From JAXDBM01 sp963709485 (GTDB lineage: Bacteria; Desulfobacterota; Syntrophia; Syntrophales; Fen-1087), in assembly GCA_963709485.1 (NCBI GenBank), contig CAVPWE010000005.1:124001-188000 (forward strand): a stretch of 64,000 nt of DNA, read 5' to 3'. Under the pieces are notes generated by a model. The model was not told where the DNA came from. It ran no database searches and was given only the letters and a program-made list of their open reading frames with translations. Every line of letters begins with the position of its first letter. Position 1 is the first letter of the stretch. Of this stretch, positions 53,045-62,067 are shown in pieces. A program made the translations under genes and the position numbers.

Positions 53045-55327
53045 TTGCCCATGTCCCATTTTGAAAAAGAATGCCGCGCGCCGGCCGGTGAGCCGGTATC
53101 CCTGGCGTCGCTCAAAGAGGGTGAGGCCGGTCTGGTCCAGGCAATCTCCGGAGGGCAGTCCCTGATCAGCCGCCTGGCCGCCATGGGCATTGCCACGCAT
53201 ACGGCCGTCCGGATCCTGCGCATCAGCGGCGGACTTTTTATCGTGCAGGCCGCCGACACCCGGGTGGCGCTCGGCAGCGGCGAAGCGGAAAAGATCATGG
53301 TCTACCGGGTCGCCGCCCCGGCTGACGAACCGGCGCCGGCGCCGCAAACAAGAAAAATAACCGTGGCCCTGGCCGGTCAGCCCAATGTGGGGAAGTCAAC
53401 GGTTTTCAATATTCTCACCGGTCTCTCGCAGCATGTGGGAAACTGGCCGGGAAAGACGGTTGAAAAAAAAGAGGGCACCCACATTTCCGACGGCGTCGAG
53501 ATGCGGATCGTGGACCTTCCCGGCACGTACAGCCTGACGGCATTGTCAGAAGAGGAGCGCATCGCCAGGGATTTCATCATCGAAACCCGCCCCGATGTGA
53601 TTGTCCTGCTGGTCAACGCCGCATCGCCGGAAAGAAGCCTCTATCTGCTGTCGGAACTACTGCTGCTCAGCCCTCCGGTCATCGTTGCCGTGAACATGAT
53701 TGATGTGGCCCAAACCCAGGGAATCCGCATCGACGCGAACGCCCTGCGGAAAACCCTGGGGATCCCGGTGGTTTCCATGGTTGCCTCGAAAAACGTGGGC
53801 ATCCGGGAACTGGTCGACCAGATCATCGCCCTGTCCGTGGAGGCAGTGGACTACTGTCCGCGGCGACCCGAGGTTGCTGCGGACCACCGCGACGTCTTTT
53901 CCAGAATCATGGAGCTGGTCCAGGCCGATGTGCGGCCGCCCCTCACCGTTCCCTGGGTCGCGACCAAGCTGATGGAGGGCGATCCGGAAACCGCCGGCAT
54001 GATCGAGAATATCGTGCCGGCCGCGGTGTGGCGGGAGATCCGGACACTTCTGATCCAGCATGAGGATTCGCTGCACGCCCTGGTGGGCGGCCGGTACGAC
54101 TGGATCGAGGAAATCACCCGGGCGGCCGTTTCGAGGTTCAAGCGGGGCCAGGTCCTGACCACCGACCGCATCGATCACGTCCTCACCCTGCCCGTTTTCG
54201 GAATCCCGATCCTGCTGATGATTTTCGGTCTCGTCTTTCTGGTTACCTACCGGGTCGGCCTGCCGCTGCAGAGAGGCCTCGAGTGGCTGATCGGCCGGTT
54301 CGCCGGCATGCTGGAGCCGTCGCTCACCTCCGCGCCCGCGTGGCTCAGGGGCCTGCTGATGGACGGCATCATCGGCGGCGTCGGGTCCGTTCTGACATTC
54401 CTGCCCGTTCTGCTGATCTTCTTCGCCGCCATGGCCCTGCTGGAAGACGTCGGGTACATGGCAAGGGCGGCTTTCGTGATGGACCGCTTCATGCATTTGA
54501 TCGGGCTTCACGGCAAGAGCTTCATTCCCCTGTGCCTCGGCTTCGGGTGCAATGTCCCCGCCGTGCTCGGCGCGCGGATCGTCGAATCCAGGAAGGAGAG
54601 GCTCCTCACCGTCATCCTGTCCCCGTTCGTTCCCTGCACGGCCCGGCTGGCCGTGCTGACTTTTGTGTCGGCGGCTTTGTTTGCGAAGTCGGCCACGATC
54701 GTGTCCTGGTCCCTGCTTTCCGCCAACATCCTGGTCCTGGGGTTCGTCGGCATACTGATCAACCACTTTTTCATGAAGGGCGAACCGATGCCGTTCATCA
54801 TGGAACTCCCCCTCTATCACAAGCCGGACCTGAAAACGATCGGGATGGCGGTCTGGAGCAGGACCCTGGCCTTCATGAAGCGGGCGGGATCGGTCATTCT
54901 GGTGGTTTCCGTCCTGGTCTGGCTGCTGGCATACCTGCCCGACGGCCGTGTGGAGAACAGTCTGCTGGCTCGGATCGGCCTGTTTTTCGAACCGCTGGGA
55001 CGCCCGGTCGGGCTCGACTGGAAAATGATCACGGCCCTGCTGACGGGCATCATGGCCAAGGAGAATGCGGTGGCCACGCTGGCTGTTCTCCACGGCGTCG
55101 GGGAACAGGGCCTGGCAGCCGTGCTGCCGCAGGTGGTGCCCCCGGCATCCGGCCTGTCTTTCCTGGTGGTGCTGATGCTCTTCGTCCCGTGCGTTGCGAC
55201 GATGGCGGCCATGAAGCGCGAGATGGGGGACTGGAAATGGTTTGCCGCTTCGCTGGTCCTCATGACCGCCCTGTCCCTCCTGGGGGGGATGGCCGCCTAC
55301 CATGCGGCCCGGTGGGCCGGCTTATGA
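53045..55327 (+). CDS. feoB: FeoA-FeoB fusion, ferrous iron transporter
   Basis: 760 residues. An N-terminal FeoA-like SH3 domain (about 17-88: LASLKEGEAGLVQAISGG, RLAAMGI) is joined by an Ala/Pro linker to FeoB: G1 GQPNVGKST at 111-119, G3 DLPGTYSL, G4 NMID, then eight to ten membrane helices with the gate motifs LCLGFGCNVPAVLGAR and FVPCTARLAVL. It imports Fe2+, matching an anaerobe. The start may be TTG 53045 or ATG 53051. A possible promoter (TTGACT, 17 bp, TAAGGT) lies at 52913-52941, over the larE stop. Confidence 0.95.
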   Translation: MPMSHFEKECRAPAGEPVSLASLKEGEAGLVQAISGGQSLISRLAAMGIATHTAVRILRISGGLFIVQAADTRVALGSGEAEKIMVYRVAAPADEPAPAPQTRKITVALAGQPNVGKSTVFNILTGLSQHVGNWPGKTVEKKEGTHISDGVEMRIVDLPGTYSLTALSEEERIARDFIIETRPDVIVLLVNAASPERSLYLLSELLLLSPPVIVAVNMIDVAQTQGIRIDANALRKTLGIPVVSMVASKNVGIRELVDQIIALSVEAVDYCPRRPEVAADHRDVFSRIMELVQADVRPPLTVPWVATKLMEGDPETAGMIENIVPAAVWREIRTLLIQHEDSLHALVGGRYDWIEEITRAAVSRFKRGQVLTTDRIDHVLTLPVFGIPILLMIFGLVFLVTYRVGLPLQRGLEWLIGRFAGMLEPSLTSAPAWLRGLLMDGIIGGVGSVLTFLPVLLIFFAAMALLEDVGYMARAAFVMDRFMHLIGLHGKSFIPLCLGFGCNVPAVLGARIVESRKERLLTVILSPFVPCTARLAVLTFVSAALFAKSATIVSWSLLSANILVLGFVGILINHFFMKGEPMPFIMELPLYHKPDLKTIGMAVWSRTLAFMKRAGSVILVVSVLVWLLAYLPDGRVENSLLARIGLFFEPLGRPVGLDWKMITALLTGIMAKENAVATLAVLHGVGEQGLAAVLPQVVPPASGLSFLVVLMLFVPCVATMAAMKREMGDWKWFAASLVLMTALSLLGGMAAYHAARWAGL

Positions 55328-56068
55328 CCGAATGTCGCCGCGGGTGGTGATGATCTTCACATCCAGGGGAACGTCCTTTCCCGAGAGCGACAGGCCTTTG
55401 CGGACGATGGCCGGCAGGCCCTGACAGCAGGGCACTTCCATGACCAGAACGGCGACGCTCCGGATATCGTTGCTCCGGAAAATGTCCGCAAACCGCTCGG
55501 CGTAGACCTCCACGTCGTCGAATTTCGGACAGCCCATGAGGACGGCTCTTCCCGGGAGAAAATCCTGGTGAAACCGGCCGCAGGCGACAGGCGTGCAGTC
55601 GGCGGCCACGAGCAGATCGGCATCTTTCAGGAACGGCGCCGTCGGCGGGACCAGCCGGATCTGGACGGGCCAGTGGCCAAGGGCCGTTGCGGGGCCGGTC
55701 CGGGAAACCGGTTCGTTCGCCTGCCGACACGCCGCCGGGGGCGGAAAGATCTGCATCAGGGTGGACGGGCAGCCGCAGGGCAGGGACGGCCCGGCGGGAA
55801 TCGGGTCGGGCTTCTGCGAACGTTGGGATTCCACTTGTTTGCCGGCCGCATCCGCGTCAAAGGTTTCGGCCTCCGCTTCGATGACGGACAGCGCGTTTTC
55901 CGGACATTCCCCGAGACAGGCGCCCAGTCCGTCGCAGTATTTCTCGGCAACCAGCCTGGCCTTGCCGTCAATGATGCGGATCGCCCCCTCCGCGCAGGAG
56001 GGCACGCAAAGGCCGCAGCCGTTGCACTTTTCATCGTCAATGCGAATAATCTTCCGCTTGATCTTCAT
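55322..56068 (-). CDS. 4Fe-4S ferredoxin-type protein with long C-terminal domain
   Basis: 248 residues. Two ferredoxin cysteine sets near the N-terminus: CNGCGLCVPSCAEG and CDGLGACLGECPE (the second without its first Cys spacing). The C-terminal ~130 residues contain CGCPSTLMQ, DCTPVACGRFH, GCPKFDD and VPCCQG. This resembles iron-sulfur proteins associated with CoA/adenylate metabolism or hydrogenase-like systems, but none is certain. It is convergent with feoB, overlapping by 6 bp. Confidence 0.82.
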   Translation of the reverse strand: MKIKRKIIRIDDEKCNGCGLCVPSCAEGAIRIIDGKARLVAEKYCDGLGACLGECPENALSVIEAEAETFDADAAGKQVESQRSQKPDPIPAGPSLPCGCPSTLMQIFPPPAACRQANEPVSRTGPATALGHWPVQIRLVPPTAPFLKDADLLVAADCTPVACGRFHQDFLPGRAVLMGCPKFDDVEVYAERFADIFRSNDIRSVAVLVMEVPCCQGLPAIVRKGLSLSGKDVPLDVKIITTRGDIRS

Positions 56069-56181
56069 TGTTTCTCCTCACCCTTTCATGGTTTCAGCGC
56101 AATCCCCGCCTCACAGTCTTCCGGTCACGGAAAGAACCGCATGTGTTGCCCCTAAGGTAAAAGCCGGGCAGGAAATGTGCT

Positions 56182-56195
56182 TTGACTTAAGTCAA
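56182..56195. promoter_or_regulatory. FNR-like palindrome upstream of the Crp/Fnr gene
   Basis: Perfect palindrome TTGACTTAAGTCAA, the TTGAC-N4-GTCAA form of an FNR/DNR site, 40 bp upstream of the ATG at 56235. Likely autoregulation. Confidence 0.8.
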
Positions 56196-56234
56196 GGACA
56201 AGTGTAATTTATGCCGCTAAAAGGAGAATGTCGA

Positions 56235-56957
56235 ATGGAAATTGCGGGCCAGCTTGCGGCCATACCGCTGTTCGAAGGCCTGCCCGCTGAACAGCACCGG
56301 ACCCTGGGCAGGATCGCACTGGCCCGCTCGTACCGGAAAGGGCAGATGGTTTTTGCCGAGGGGGATCCCGGAAACGGTTTTTATGTCGTTCAGTCCGGCC
56401 GCATCAAGGTCTTCAAGATTTCACCGGAAGGCAAGGAACAGATTTTGCACATGTTCGGCCCGGGTGATTCATTCGGGGAGGTTGCCGTCTTCACGGGGAA
56501 AGGCTTCCCGGCTTTCGCCGCGGCGGAGGCCCCCTGTAGGCTTCTCTTTTTCGCCCGGGATGCCTTTGTTGCACTGATTCGAAGGGATCCTTCCCTGGCC
56601 CTGAACATGCTCGCCATCCTGTCGCAGCGTCTGCATAAGTTCGCCGCGCTGATTGAAGACCTGTCCCTTCGGGAAGTGCCGGCCAGGCTCGCGGCCCATC
56701 TGCTCTACCTTTGCGAGAAAGACCCCGAGGCCGGCAGGATCAGTCTGGACATTTCCAAGGGGCAGCTGGCTTCCCTGCTGGGAACGATCCCGGAAACCCT
56801 CTCCCGGATCATGAGCCGAATGAGCCATCAGGGGCTGATCCGAATGGAACGGAATCAACTGACCGTTCTCGACCGTCAGGCGCTGCAGGAAATTGCCACG
56901 GAAGGCAAAAAATTGACCCCGCACGGAAAAAGCGGAAGAAGGGAGGAGCTGCGATGA
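56235..56957 (+). CDS. Crp/Fnr-family transcriptional regulator
   Basis: 240 residues. cNMP-binding-like N-terminus (FAEGDPGNGFYVVQSGRIKVF, then GPGDSFGEVAVF), a dimerisation helix and a C-terminal HTH (SKGQLASLLGTIPETLSRI). No N-terminal iron-sulfur Cys cluster typical of FNR is visible, so it may bind heme, a nucleotide or a redox ligand. ATG 56235 has AAGGAGA. It overlaps the hemerythrin gene (ATGA), suggesting an oxygen or NO response pair. Confidence 0.9.
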   Translation: MEIAGQLAAIPLFEGLPAEQHRTLGRIALARSYRKGQMVFAEGDPGNGFYVVQSGRIKVFKISPEGKEQILHMFGPGDSFGEVAVFTGKGFPAFAAAEAPCRLLFFARDAFVALIRRDPSLALNMLAILSQRLHKFAALIEDLSLREVPARLAAHLLYLCEKDPEAGRISLDISKGQLASLLGTIPETLSRIMSRMSHQGLIRMERNQLTVLDRQALQEIATEGKKLTPHGKSGRREELR

Positions 56958-57499
56958 AACTGATCGGACCGCTCATGTGGGAACACCGGCTGATCGAAAA
57001 GATGGCCCGCCTGTTCGTGAAGGAAACGGGCCGGAGCCGGGAACAGAAAAACGTCAATGCCGGATTCGTCCAAGCGGCCGTCGACTTTTTCAGGACTTAT
57101 GCCGACCGGACCCATCACGGCAAGGAGGAGGACATCCTGTTCCGCGAACTGGCCGGAAAACGGCTTACCCCCGAACATGCCAGGATTATGGATGAATTGA
57201 TGGAGGAGCACGTCTTCGCGCGAAAAACCGTCAGCAGGCTGTCCGATGCCAACGAGCGCTACATGAAGGGGCAGGAGGCAGCCCGCGAGGAGATCAACTA
57301 CTGCCTGAGCGAACTGGCGGACCTTTACCCCAGGCATATCCGGAAGGAAGACAAGCAGTTCTTCTACCCCTGCATGAGTTATTTTTCACAGGAAGAGCAG
57401 GAAACCCTGCTTCGGAAATTCTATGAGTTCGACCGAAACATGATTCATGAAAAATACCGGAAAGTCGTGGAGCAGTATGAATTGGATGAATTGGATTGA
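56954..57499 (+). CDS. Hemerythrin-like domain protein
   Basis: 181 residues. Di-iron ligands match: His11, His55-x3-Glu59, His86, His128-x3-Glu132 (HRLIEKM, THHGKEEDILF, EEHVFAR, RHIRKEDKQFF). Bacterial hemerythrins store or sense O2 or NO. Adjacent to a Crp/Fnr regulator, it likely protects against O2 or NO. Start set by GGGAGGAG at 56941. Confidence 0.93.
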   Translation: MKLIGPLMWEHRLIEKMARLFVKETGRSREQKNVNAGFVQAAVDFFRTYADRTHHGKEEDILFRELAGKRLTPEHARIMDELMEEHVFARKTVSRLSDANERYMKGQEAAREEINYCLSELADLYPRHIRKEDKQFFYPCMSYFSQEEQETLLRKFYEFDRNMIHEKYRKVVEQYELDELD

Positions 57500-57579
57500 C
57501 AAACCGCTGTTCAATGAATAGCTTACGCCCGATTGAACATCGACGTCCATACAAACAATCATCGGAAGAAGGAGGAGAT

Positions 57580-57894
57580 ATGTTCGAAGTAACGGAAAAA
57601 GCGAGTGAAATGATAAAGTCGTTCCTGAAAGACCGCAAGGAGCCGCATTCCATCCGGATTCTCATGCAGGCCGGGTGAGGCGGCCCGTCTCTCGGCATGG
57701 CTCTGGATGAGTCGCACGATAACGACGAGGTTTTTAAGGACAGGGGCATCACCTATCTGATCGACAAAGTCCTGCTGGACGAAGTCAAACCGGTCAATGT
57801 CGACTTTATCGAGTCGGCCGCCGGCGCCGGCTTTAAGCTCACATCCAGCCTGGTCGGCGGGGCCGGGTGCGGCGGTTCCTGCAGCAGCTGCTGA
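57580..57894 (+). CDS. HesB/IscA-like selenoprotein (in-frame UGA as Sec33)
   Basis: The frame starts at ATG 57580 (GGAGGAG site), meets TGA at 57676-57678 and continues in the same frame to TGA 57892-57894, giving 104 residues. The product is HesB/IscA-like: FEVTEKASEMIKSFLKD, IRILMQAG, Sec, GGPSLGMALDES, then DFIESAAGAGFKL and a Cys-rich end (CGGSCSSC). In IscA the first conserved Cys occupies the place of the TGA. HesB-like selenoproteins are a known family, mainly in deltaproteobacteria, so selenocysteine is the best reading. Read as a stop it would leave 32 residues. Confidence 0.88.
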
Positions 57895-57985
57895 CCGGTC
57901 ACGGCAAGCGTGATTTCCAGTGTTTCCCATTCAGGCGGGTCCGGTCAGGCCCCGCCTGAATTTTTTTTACTGCAGACGGTCCGTC

Positions 57986-58942
57986 ATGAATAAGAGCGAA
58001 AAAACGGAACGCTATCAGGCCCTCGCCGAAGAATGCGCGAACGCGGGGCGCTACGATGAGGCAATGATCTTTTACCGGAAACTGATCGAGCTGAATCCCG
58101 GCGAGGATTCGTTTATCCTGAAACTCGCCTGGGCCTGTCATGACGCCGGCAGAATCGACCTGGCCACGGATTGCTTCGAACAGATCTTCGAAAAGGAGCT
58201 GCAGGGGAGAATATTCACCGGATTTGCCTTCGACGAACTGGTCCGGATTTTCAGGGAAGGGGCGGATTACAAGCGCCTCGTGCGCCTCTGCGAGCGTGTC
58301 GTCGCGGCCCAGCCGGATGACGTTGCCCTTCTCGGAGACCTTGGAGATGCCTATCTGAAGGCGGGCCGGCCGGCCGATGCCGTTCTTGTCTACGAGAAGA
58401 TGACGGATATGGAGCCGGACGCTTCGGTTTTTTTCTGCGGACTCGGCGATGCCCTGGCCGCGACCGGTGATTTCGACCGCGCCGAAGAAGCCTACCGGCG
58501 GGCCGTGAGGATCGATCCCTCGGAAGCACCGATTTTTTTCAGCCGGCTGGCTCACGTCTATCGGCAAGAAGGGCAGCCGGCCAGGGCGGAGCGAATATAC
58601 CGCGAATGCCTGAAGGACTATGGCGACAGACCCCTGCTGCATTTGAGCCTGGGGGACGTGCTGATCGATCAGGGGAAACTGGTGGAGGGCATGGCATCCT
58701 ACGAAAATGCCGTGGCGCGGAATGAAGCGGAAGCCGGCGTCTACCTCAACCGGCTGGGAAATGCCCTCGCCCGGACCGGCCACCATCCGGAAGCCGTGGA
58801 AACATTCAGAAGGGCCATTTCCCGGGAGCCGAAAAACGCTTTTTATTATCTTTATCTCGCCGAATCCTACCGGGCTCTGGGTCAGACCGATCGGGCCGAA
58901 GAAATGGTTCTGCAGGCCGAAAGCATTCGCGACGGCCGATAG
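57986..58942 (+). CDS. Tetratricopeptide-repeat protein
   Basis: 318 residues made of about eight TPR units: RYQALAEECANAGRYDEAMI, FILKLAWACHDAGRIDLAT, AYLKAGRPADAVLVYEKMT, GDALAATGDFDRAEEAYRR, RLGNALARTGHHPEAVETFR and YRALGQTDRAEEMV. No signal peptide or membrane segment is seen. It offers a protein-protein interaction surface; the partner is not known. The start ATG 57986 has only weak ribosome-site support. Convergent with the pilus gene cluster. Confidence 0.85.
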   Translation: MNKSEKTERYQALAEECANAGRYDEAMIFYRKLIELNPGEDSFILKLAWACHDAGRIDLATDCFEQIFEKELQGRIFTGFAFDELVRIFREGADYKRLVRLCERVVAAQPDDVALLGDLGDAYLKAGRPADAVLVYEKMTDMEPDASVFFCGLGDALAATGDFDRAEEAYRRAVRIDPSEAPIFFSRLAHVYRQEGQPARAERIYRECLKDYGDRPLLHLSLGDVLIDQGKLVEGMASYENAVARNEAEAGVYLNRLGNALARTGHHPEAVETFRRAISREPKNAFYYLYLAESYRALGQTDRAEEMVLQAESIRDGR

Positions 58943-58963
58943 GTTCCTCTTCCGCGCATCCGG

Positions 58964-59479
58964 CTACGCCCGCCCTTCCTTCTTCAGGGTTTCCTTGAAA
59001 ACGAAGTAGAACGATGCGTTTTCAGAAATCCCCCTTTTGAGGATCATCGCCACGTCATCCATATTCTTCGTGTTGATGACCATGTTGACGCTCTTGTTGA
59101 AAGCGGCCATATTGTCCATCGTCCGGAACCGGTTCGTGATCAGGGCCACAAATATTTTCCGGCGCGTTGCCATGCCCAGGTTTTCGAGATGAAGGAGGAT
59201 GTCGTTCGCATCCTGCTGCGGCGCGGCAAAAGACTCGTTGACGACAATCACGTCATAGGTGTGAAAACGCGCCTTCTTGAGCGCATCCTTGACGGATTCC
59301 GCCTCGGTGACCAGGTATTCTTCCTTCAGCAGCGCATCACTGATTTTCTTCCGGAACGCGGGATCGGATTCACAGACCAAGGCCGTTTCGCCTTCGGAGA
59401 TCACGAAATCGAAAGGCTTGTCCGCCGCGTCGTAAAGGTCTTCCTCGACCGGACCTAAAATGGTTTTTTCCTCTGCCAT
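58964..59479 (-). CDS. Receiver-like domain protein of the PilT cluster
   Basis: 171 residues. After a ~25-residue N-terminal extension, a response-regulator-like fold: ETALVCESDPAFRKKISDAL, AESVKDALKKARFHTYDVIVV (phospho-acceptor region: VNES replaces the Asp), and ATRRKIFVALITNRFRT. Lack of a clear phospho-Asp points to a pseudo-receiver. It follows pilT/pilU in the same leftward unit and probably controls twitching motility. GGAGGCGG ribosome site before ATG 59479. Confidence 0.75.
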   Translation of the reverse strand: MAEEKTILGPVEEDLYDAADKPFDFVISEGETALVCESDPAFRKKISDALLKEEYLVTEAESVKDALKKARFHTYDVIVVNESFAAPQQDANDILLHLENLGMATRRKIFVALITNRFRTMDNMAAFNKSVNMVINTKNMDDVAMILKRGISENASFYFVFKETLKKEGRA

Positions 59480-59495
59480 GACCGCCTCCTTCGTC

Positions 59496-60683
59496 TCACC
59501 GCTCCCAGGGGGAAATCTTCGGCTTCCTTCCGTAGCCGTCATCGACTTCAAGCTTTCCCAGTGTCGTCGTCTGCTGCCCGCGCGCACTCTTGATTGCGTC
59601 AATGCCGCGCCCCACGACGCCTTTGCTCGAGGCGTAAGCCTTCGCGGTCTCCTCGCTGACCTGCCCCTCACGGTACAACTCCACGATATCGTCGTCAAAG
59701 GTCGTCATGCCGAAGGCCCTTCCGGCCTGAATGATCTCATAGAAGGTCTTGCCCTCCGATTCGCCGTGGAGGATGGCGTCCTTCACGCGCAGATTCGCCC
59801 CCATGATTTCAAAGGCCGCCACCCGTCCGCCGCCCTCCTTGGGGAGAAGCCGCTGGCAGACCACCCAGCGCGTGGTATCGGCCAGGCGGATGCGGACCTG
59901 GTTCTCCTCTTCCGTGGAGAACATGCCGAGGATGCGGTTGATGGTCTGGCCCGCATCGACGGTGTGCAGGGTCGTCAGGACGAGATGCCCCGTCTCGGCG
60001 GCGTTCAGGCCGATTTCCACCGATTCCCGGTCCCGCATTTCACCGACCAGGATGACCTTGGGGGCCTGGCGGAGGGCGGCCCGGAGCCCGCTGGCATAGG
60101 TGTCGAAGTCGCTGCCCATTTCCCGCTGATTGAAGGTGGATTTCTTGTGGGTGTGGGAAAATTCGACGGGGTCCTCCAGGGTCACGACGTGCAGGGACTT
60201 TTTTTCATTAATTTCGTTGAGCATGGCCGCCAGCGATGTCGACTTGCCGCTCCCCGTGGCGCCGGTGACGAAGACGATCCCGTTTTTCTCTTCGGCGATC
60301 TGATGAAACACGTCCGGCAGCTTCATGCCGTCGATGGTGGGTATCTTTTCCTCCAGCTTTCGCAGCACCGCCGAATAGTGGCCCCGCTGCGAAAAGATAT
60401 TGACCCTGAAGCGGGCCTTGCCCGGAAGTTCGTAGGAGGCGTCGCAGGAACCCTGAGAGACCAGCAATTCGGTAAGGCGGCGATCCCCGTTGATCAGATT
60501 CAGGGCAAAGACCTCCGTCTGGAAGGGGGTCAGGCTTTTAAAGGGCGGGCTCAGTTCGACGCTGACCAGCTGCCCGTAACTCTCGACCTGGAAAGGCCTT
60601 CCCACGGTGATGTTCAAGTCGGACACCTCCTTGCGCGCTTCCAGCATTTTGCCCATGATGTAATCGATTTCCTGTTTTCTCAT
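59496..60683 (-). CDS. PilT/PilU-like retraction ATPase
   Basis: 395 residues. Walker A TGATGSGKST, Asp box and Walker B VILVGEMRDRESVEIGL, His box LTTLHTVDAGQTINRI, and GGGRVAAFEIM. It belongs to the GspE/PilT AAA+ ATPases that power pilus retraction; its extended C-terminus and divergent sequence fit PilU. ATG 60683 has GGGAGG spaced 5 nt; the frame is open a few codons further. It lies 38 bp behind pilT. Confidence 0.9.
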   Translation of the reverse strand: MRKQEIDYIMGKMLEARKEVSDLNITVGRPFQVESYGQLVSVELSPPFKSLTPFQTEVFALNLINGDRRLTELLVSQGSCDASYELPGKARFRVNIFSQRGHYSAVLRKLEEKIPTIDGMKLPDVFHQIAEEKNGIVFVTGATGSGKSTSLAAMLNEINEKKSLHVVTLEDPVEFSHTHKKSTFNQREMGSDFDTYASGLRAALRQAPKVILVGEMRDRESVEIGLNAAETGHLVLTTLHTVDAGQTINRILGMFSTEEENQVRIRLADTTRWVVCQRLLPKEGGGRVAAFEIMGANLRVKDAILHGESEGKTFYEIIQAGRAFGMTTFDDDIVELYREGQVSEETAKAYASSKGVVGRGIDAIKSARGQQTTTLGKLEVDDGYGRKPKISPWER

Positions 60684-60720
60684 CATCACCTCCCACAAAG
60701 CGTCAAAGCGGAACGAAAAG

Positions 60721-61803
60721 CTATGCCTCCGTGAAGTCCGTCGGGGGCATCCTCAGAAAGGGCCTGAATTTCGTTTTGTCGTTGGCCTTGAGATAGGCGT
60801 CGTCCGGGCTGATCCACCCCTTGTTCATGAGATCCATGATCGCGTCGTCGAGCAGCTGCATCCCGTATTTTTTTCCGGTTTGCATCATGGAGGGAATCTG
60901 GAAGGTCTTGGACTCCCGGATGAGATTCCGGACGGCGGAATTGGCGATCAGGATTTCCAGGGCGACACACCGCCCCTTGGTGTCGATCCGCTTGAAAAGG
61001 ACCTGGGAAAGGACCGCCCGCAGACCGTCGGCGAGCGTGGAGCGGATCTGCATCTGTTCCCCGGCCGGAAAGACCTCGATGACGCGGTCCACCGTTTTGG
61101 CGGCGCTGGGGGTGTGCACCGTTGCAAATACCAGGTGCCCCGTAGAGGCCGCCTCGACGGCCAGCGTAATCGTTTCCAGGTCGCGAAGCTCCCCGACCAG
61201 GATAATGTCCGGATCCTCGCGCAGGGCGCCGCGCAGCGCCGAGCTGAAGCTTTTGGTGTGCACGCCGACCTCCCGGTGGTTGACCACGCAGCTCTGGCTC
61301 TGATGGACAAATTCAATGGGATCTTCTACGGTGATAATGTGGTCTTTCCGGGTCCGGTTGGCTTCATCGATGATGGCGGCCAGGGTCGTCGATTTGCCGC
61401 TGCCCGTCGGCCCCGTGACCAGGACCAGTCCCCGCGGCAGCGTCGCCAGCTTGGAAACAACCGGGGGCAGCCCAAGCTGTTCGCAGGTCATGATGGTGGT
61501 GGGGATTTCCCGGAAGACGGCGGCGACACCATTCCGCTGCATGAAAAAATTGGCCCGGTAGCGGGCCATTTTCGGGATTTCATAGGCAAAGTCAACATCG
61601 CCGGTCTCCTCGAACTGCTTGACCTTATGCTCCGGCGCAATCTCGTAGATCATGCCCTTCAGTTCGTCGTTGTCCAGAACGTTGTAGCGGACCCGTTCGA
61701 TGTCGCCCCGAATGCGGATGATGGGCTGCTGGCCGGTTACGAGGTGAAGATCGGACGCACCCTGATCGTGCATCAGCTGAAAGAAAGCATCAATTTTTGC
61801 CAT
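60721..61803 (-). CDS. pilT: Twitching motility ATPase PilT
   Basis: 360 residues. Walker A TGPTGSGKST, Asp box EDPIEFVH, Walker B ILVGELRDLETI, His box ATVHTPSAAKTVDRV, and the AIRE-like motif region of PilT. It hexamerises at the pilus base and depolymerises pilin, driving twitching. First gene of the leftward pilT-pilU-receiver unit. Confidence 0.93.
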   Translation of the reverse strand: MAKIDAFFQLMHDQGASDLHLVTGQQPIIRIRGDIERVRYNVLDNDELKGMIYEIAPEHKVKQFEETGDVDFAYEIPKMARYRANFFMQRNGVAAVFREIPTTIMTCEQLGLPPVVSKLATLPRGLVLVTGPTGSGKSTTLAAIIDEANRTRKDHIITVEDPIEFVHQSQSCVVNHREVGVHTKSFSSALRGALREDPDIILVGELRDLETITLAVEAASTGHLVFATVHTPSAAKTVDRVIEVFPAGEQMQIRSTLADGLRAVLSQVLFKRIDTKGRCVALEILIANSAVRNLIRESKTFQIPSMMQTGKKYGMQLLDDAIMDLMNKGWISPDDAYLKANDKTKFRPFLRMPPTDFTEA

Positions 61804-61869
61804 CTGGCGGTCTCCTTGGAGGTTTGTGAAAAGTTCCCTTGAAATCTTTCCCGCGGGCGCAACAAAAGC

Positions 61870-61899
61870 TTGACAGGCATCCGCCGGTTCATATATGCT
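61870..61899 (+). promoter_or_regulatory. Promoter of tRNA-Ala
   Basis: TTGACA (61870-61875) followed 17-18 bp later by ATATGC/TATGCT (61893-61899), about 55 bp before the tRNA. Confidence 0.6.
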
Positions 61900-61951
61900 T
61901 CGCCACCTCGAGAAAAGACATTACAGCGCGCGGAAGCGGCACGCAAAAACC

Positions 61952-62027
61952 GGGGATGTAGCTCAACTGGGAGAGCGCGGCGTTCGCAATGCCGAGGTCA
62001 GGGGTTCGAGCCCCCTCATCTCCACCA
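61952..62027 (+). tRNA. tRNA-Ala (anticodon CGC)
   Basis: A complete 76-nt cloverleaf: acceptor GGGGATG with CATCTCC, anticodon loop TTCGCAA with CGC, T arm AGGGG-TTCGAG-CCCCCT, encoded CCA. No attachment repeat was seen here. Confidence 0.97.
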
Positions 62028-62036
62028 GTCACGCCG

Positions 62037-62067
62037 AAAGGGACAGGTTTTCCGCCTGTCCCTTTTT
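62037..62067 (+). terminator. Terminator of tRNA-Ala
   Basis: 11-bp stem AAAGGGACAGG/CCTGTCCCTTT with a 7-nt loop and a T5 run. Its last bases coincide with the stop of the convergent deoxyhypusine-synthase-like gene. Confidence 0.9.
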
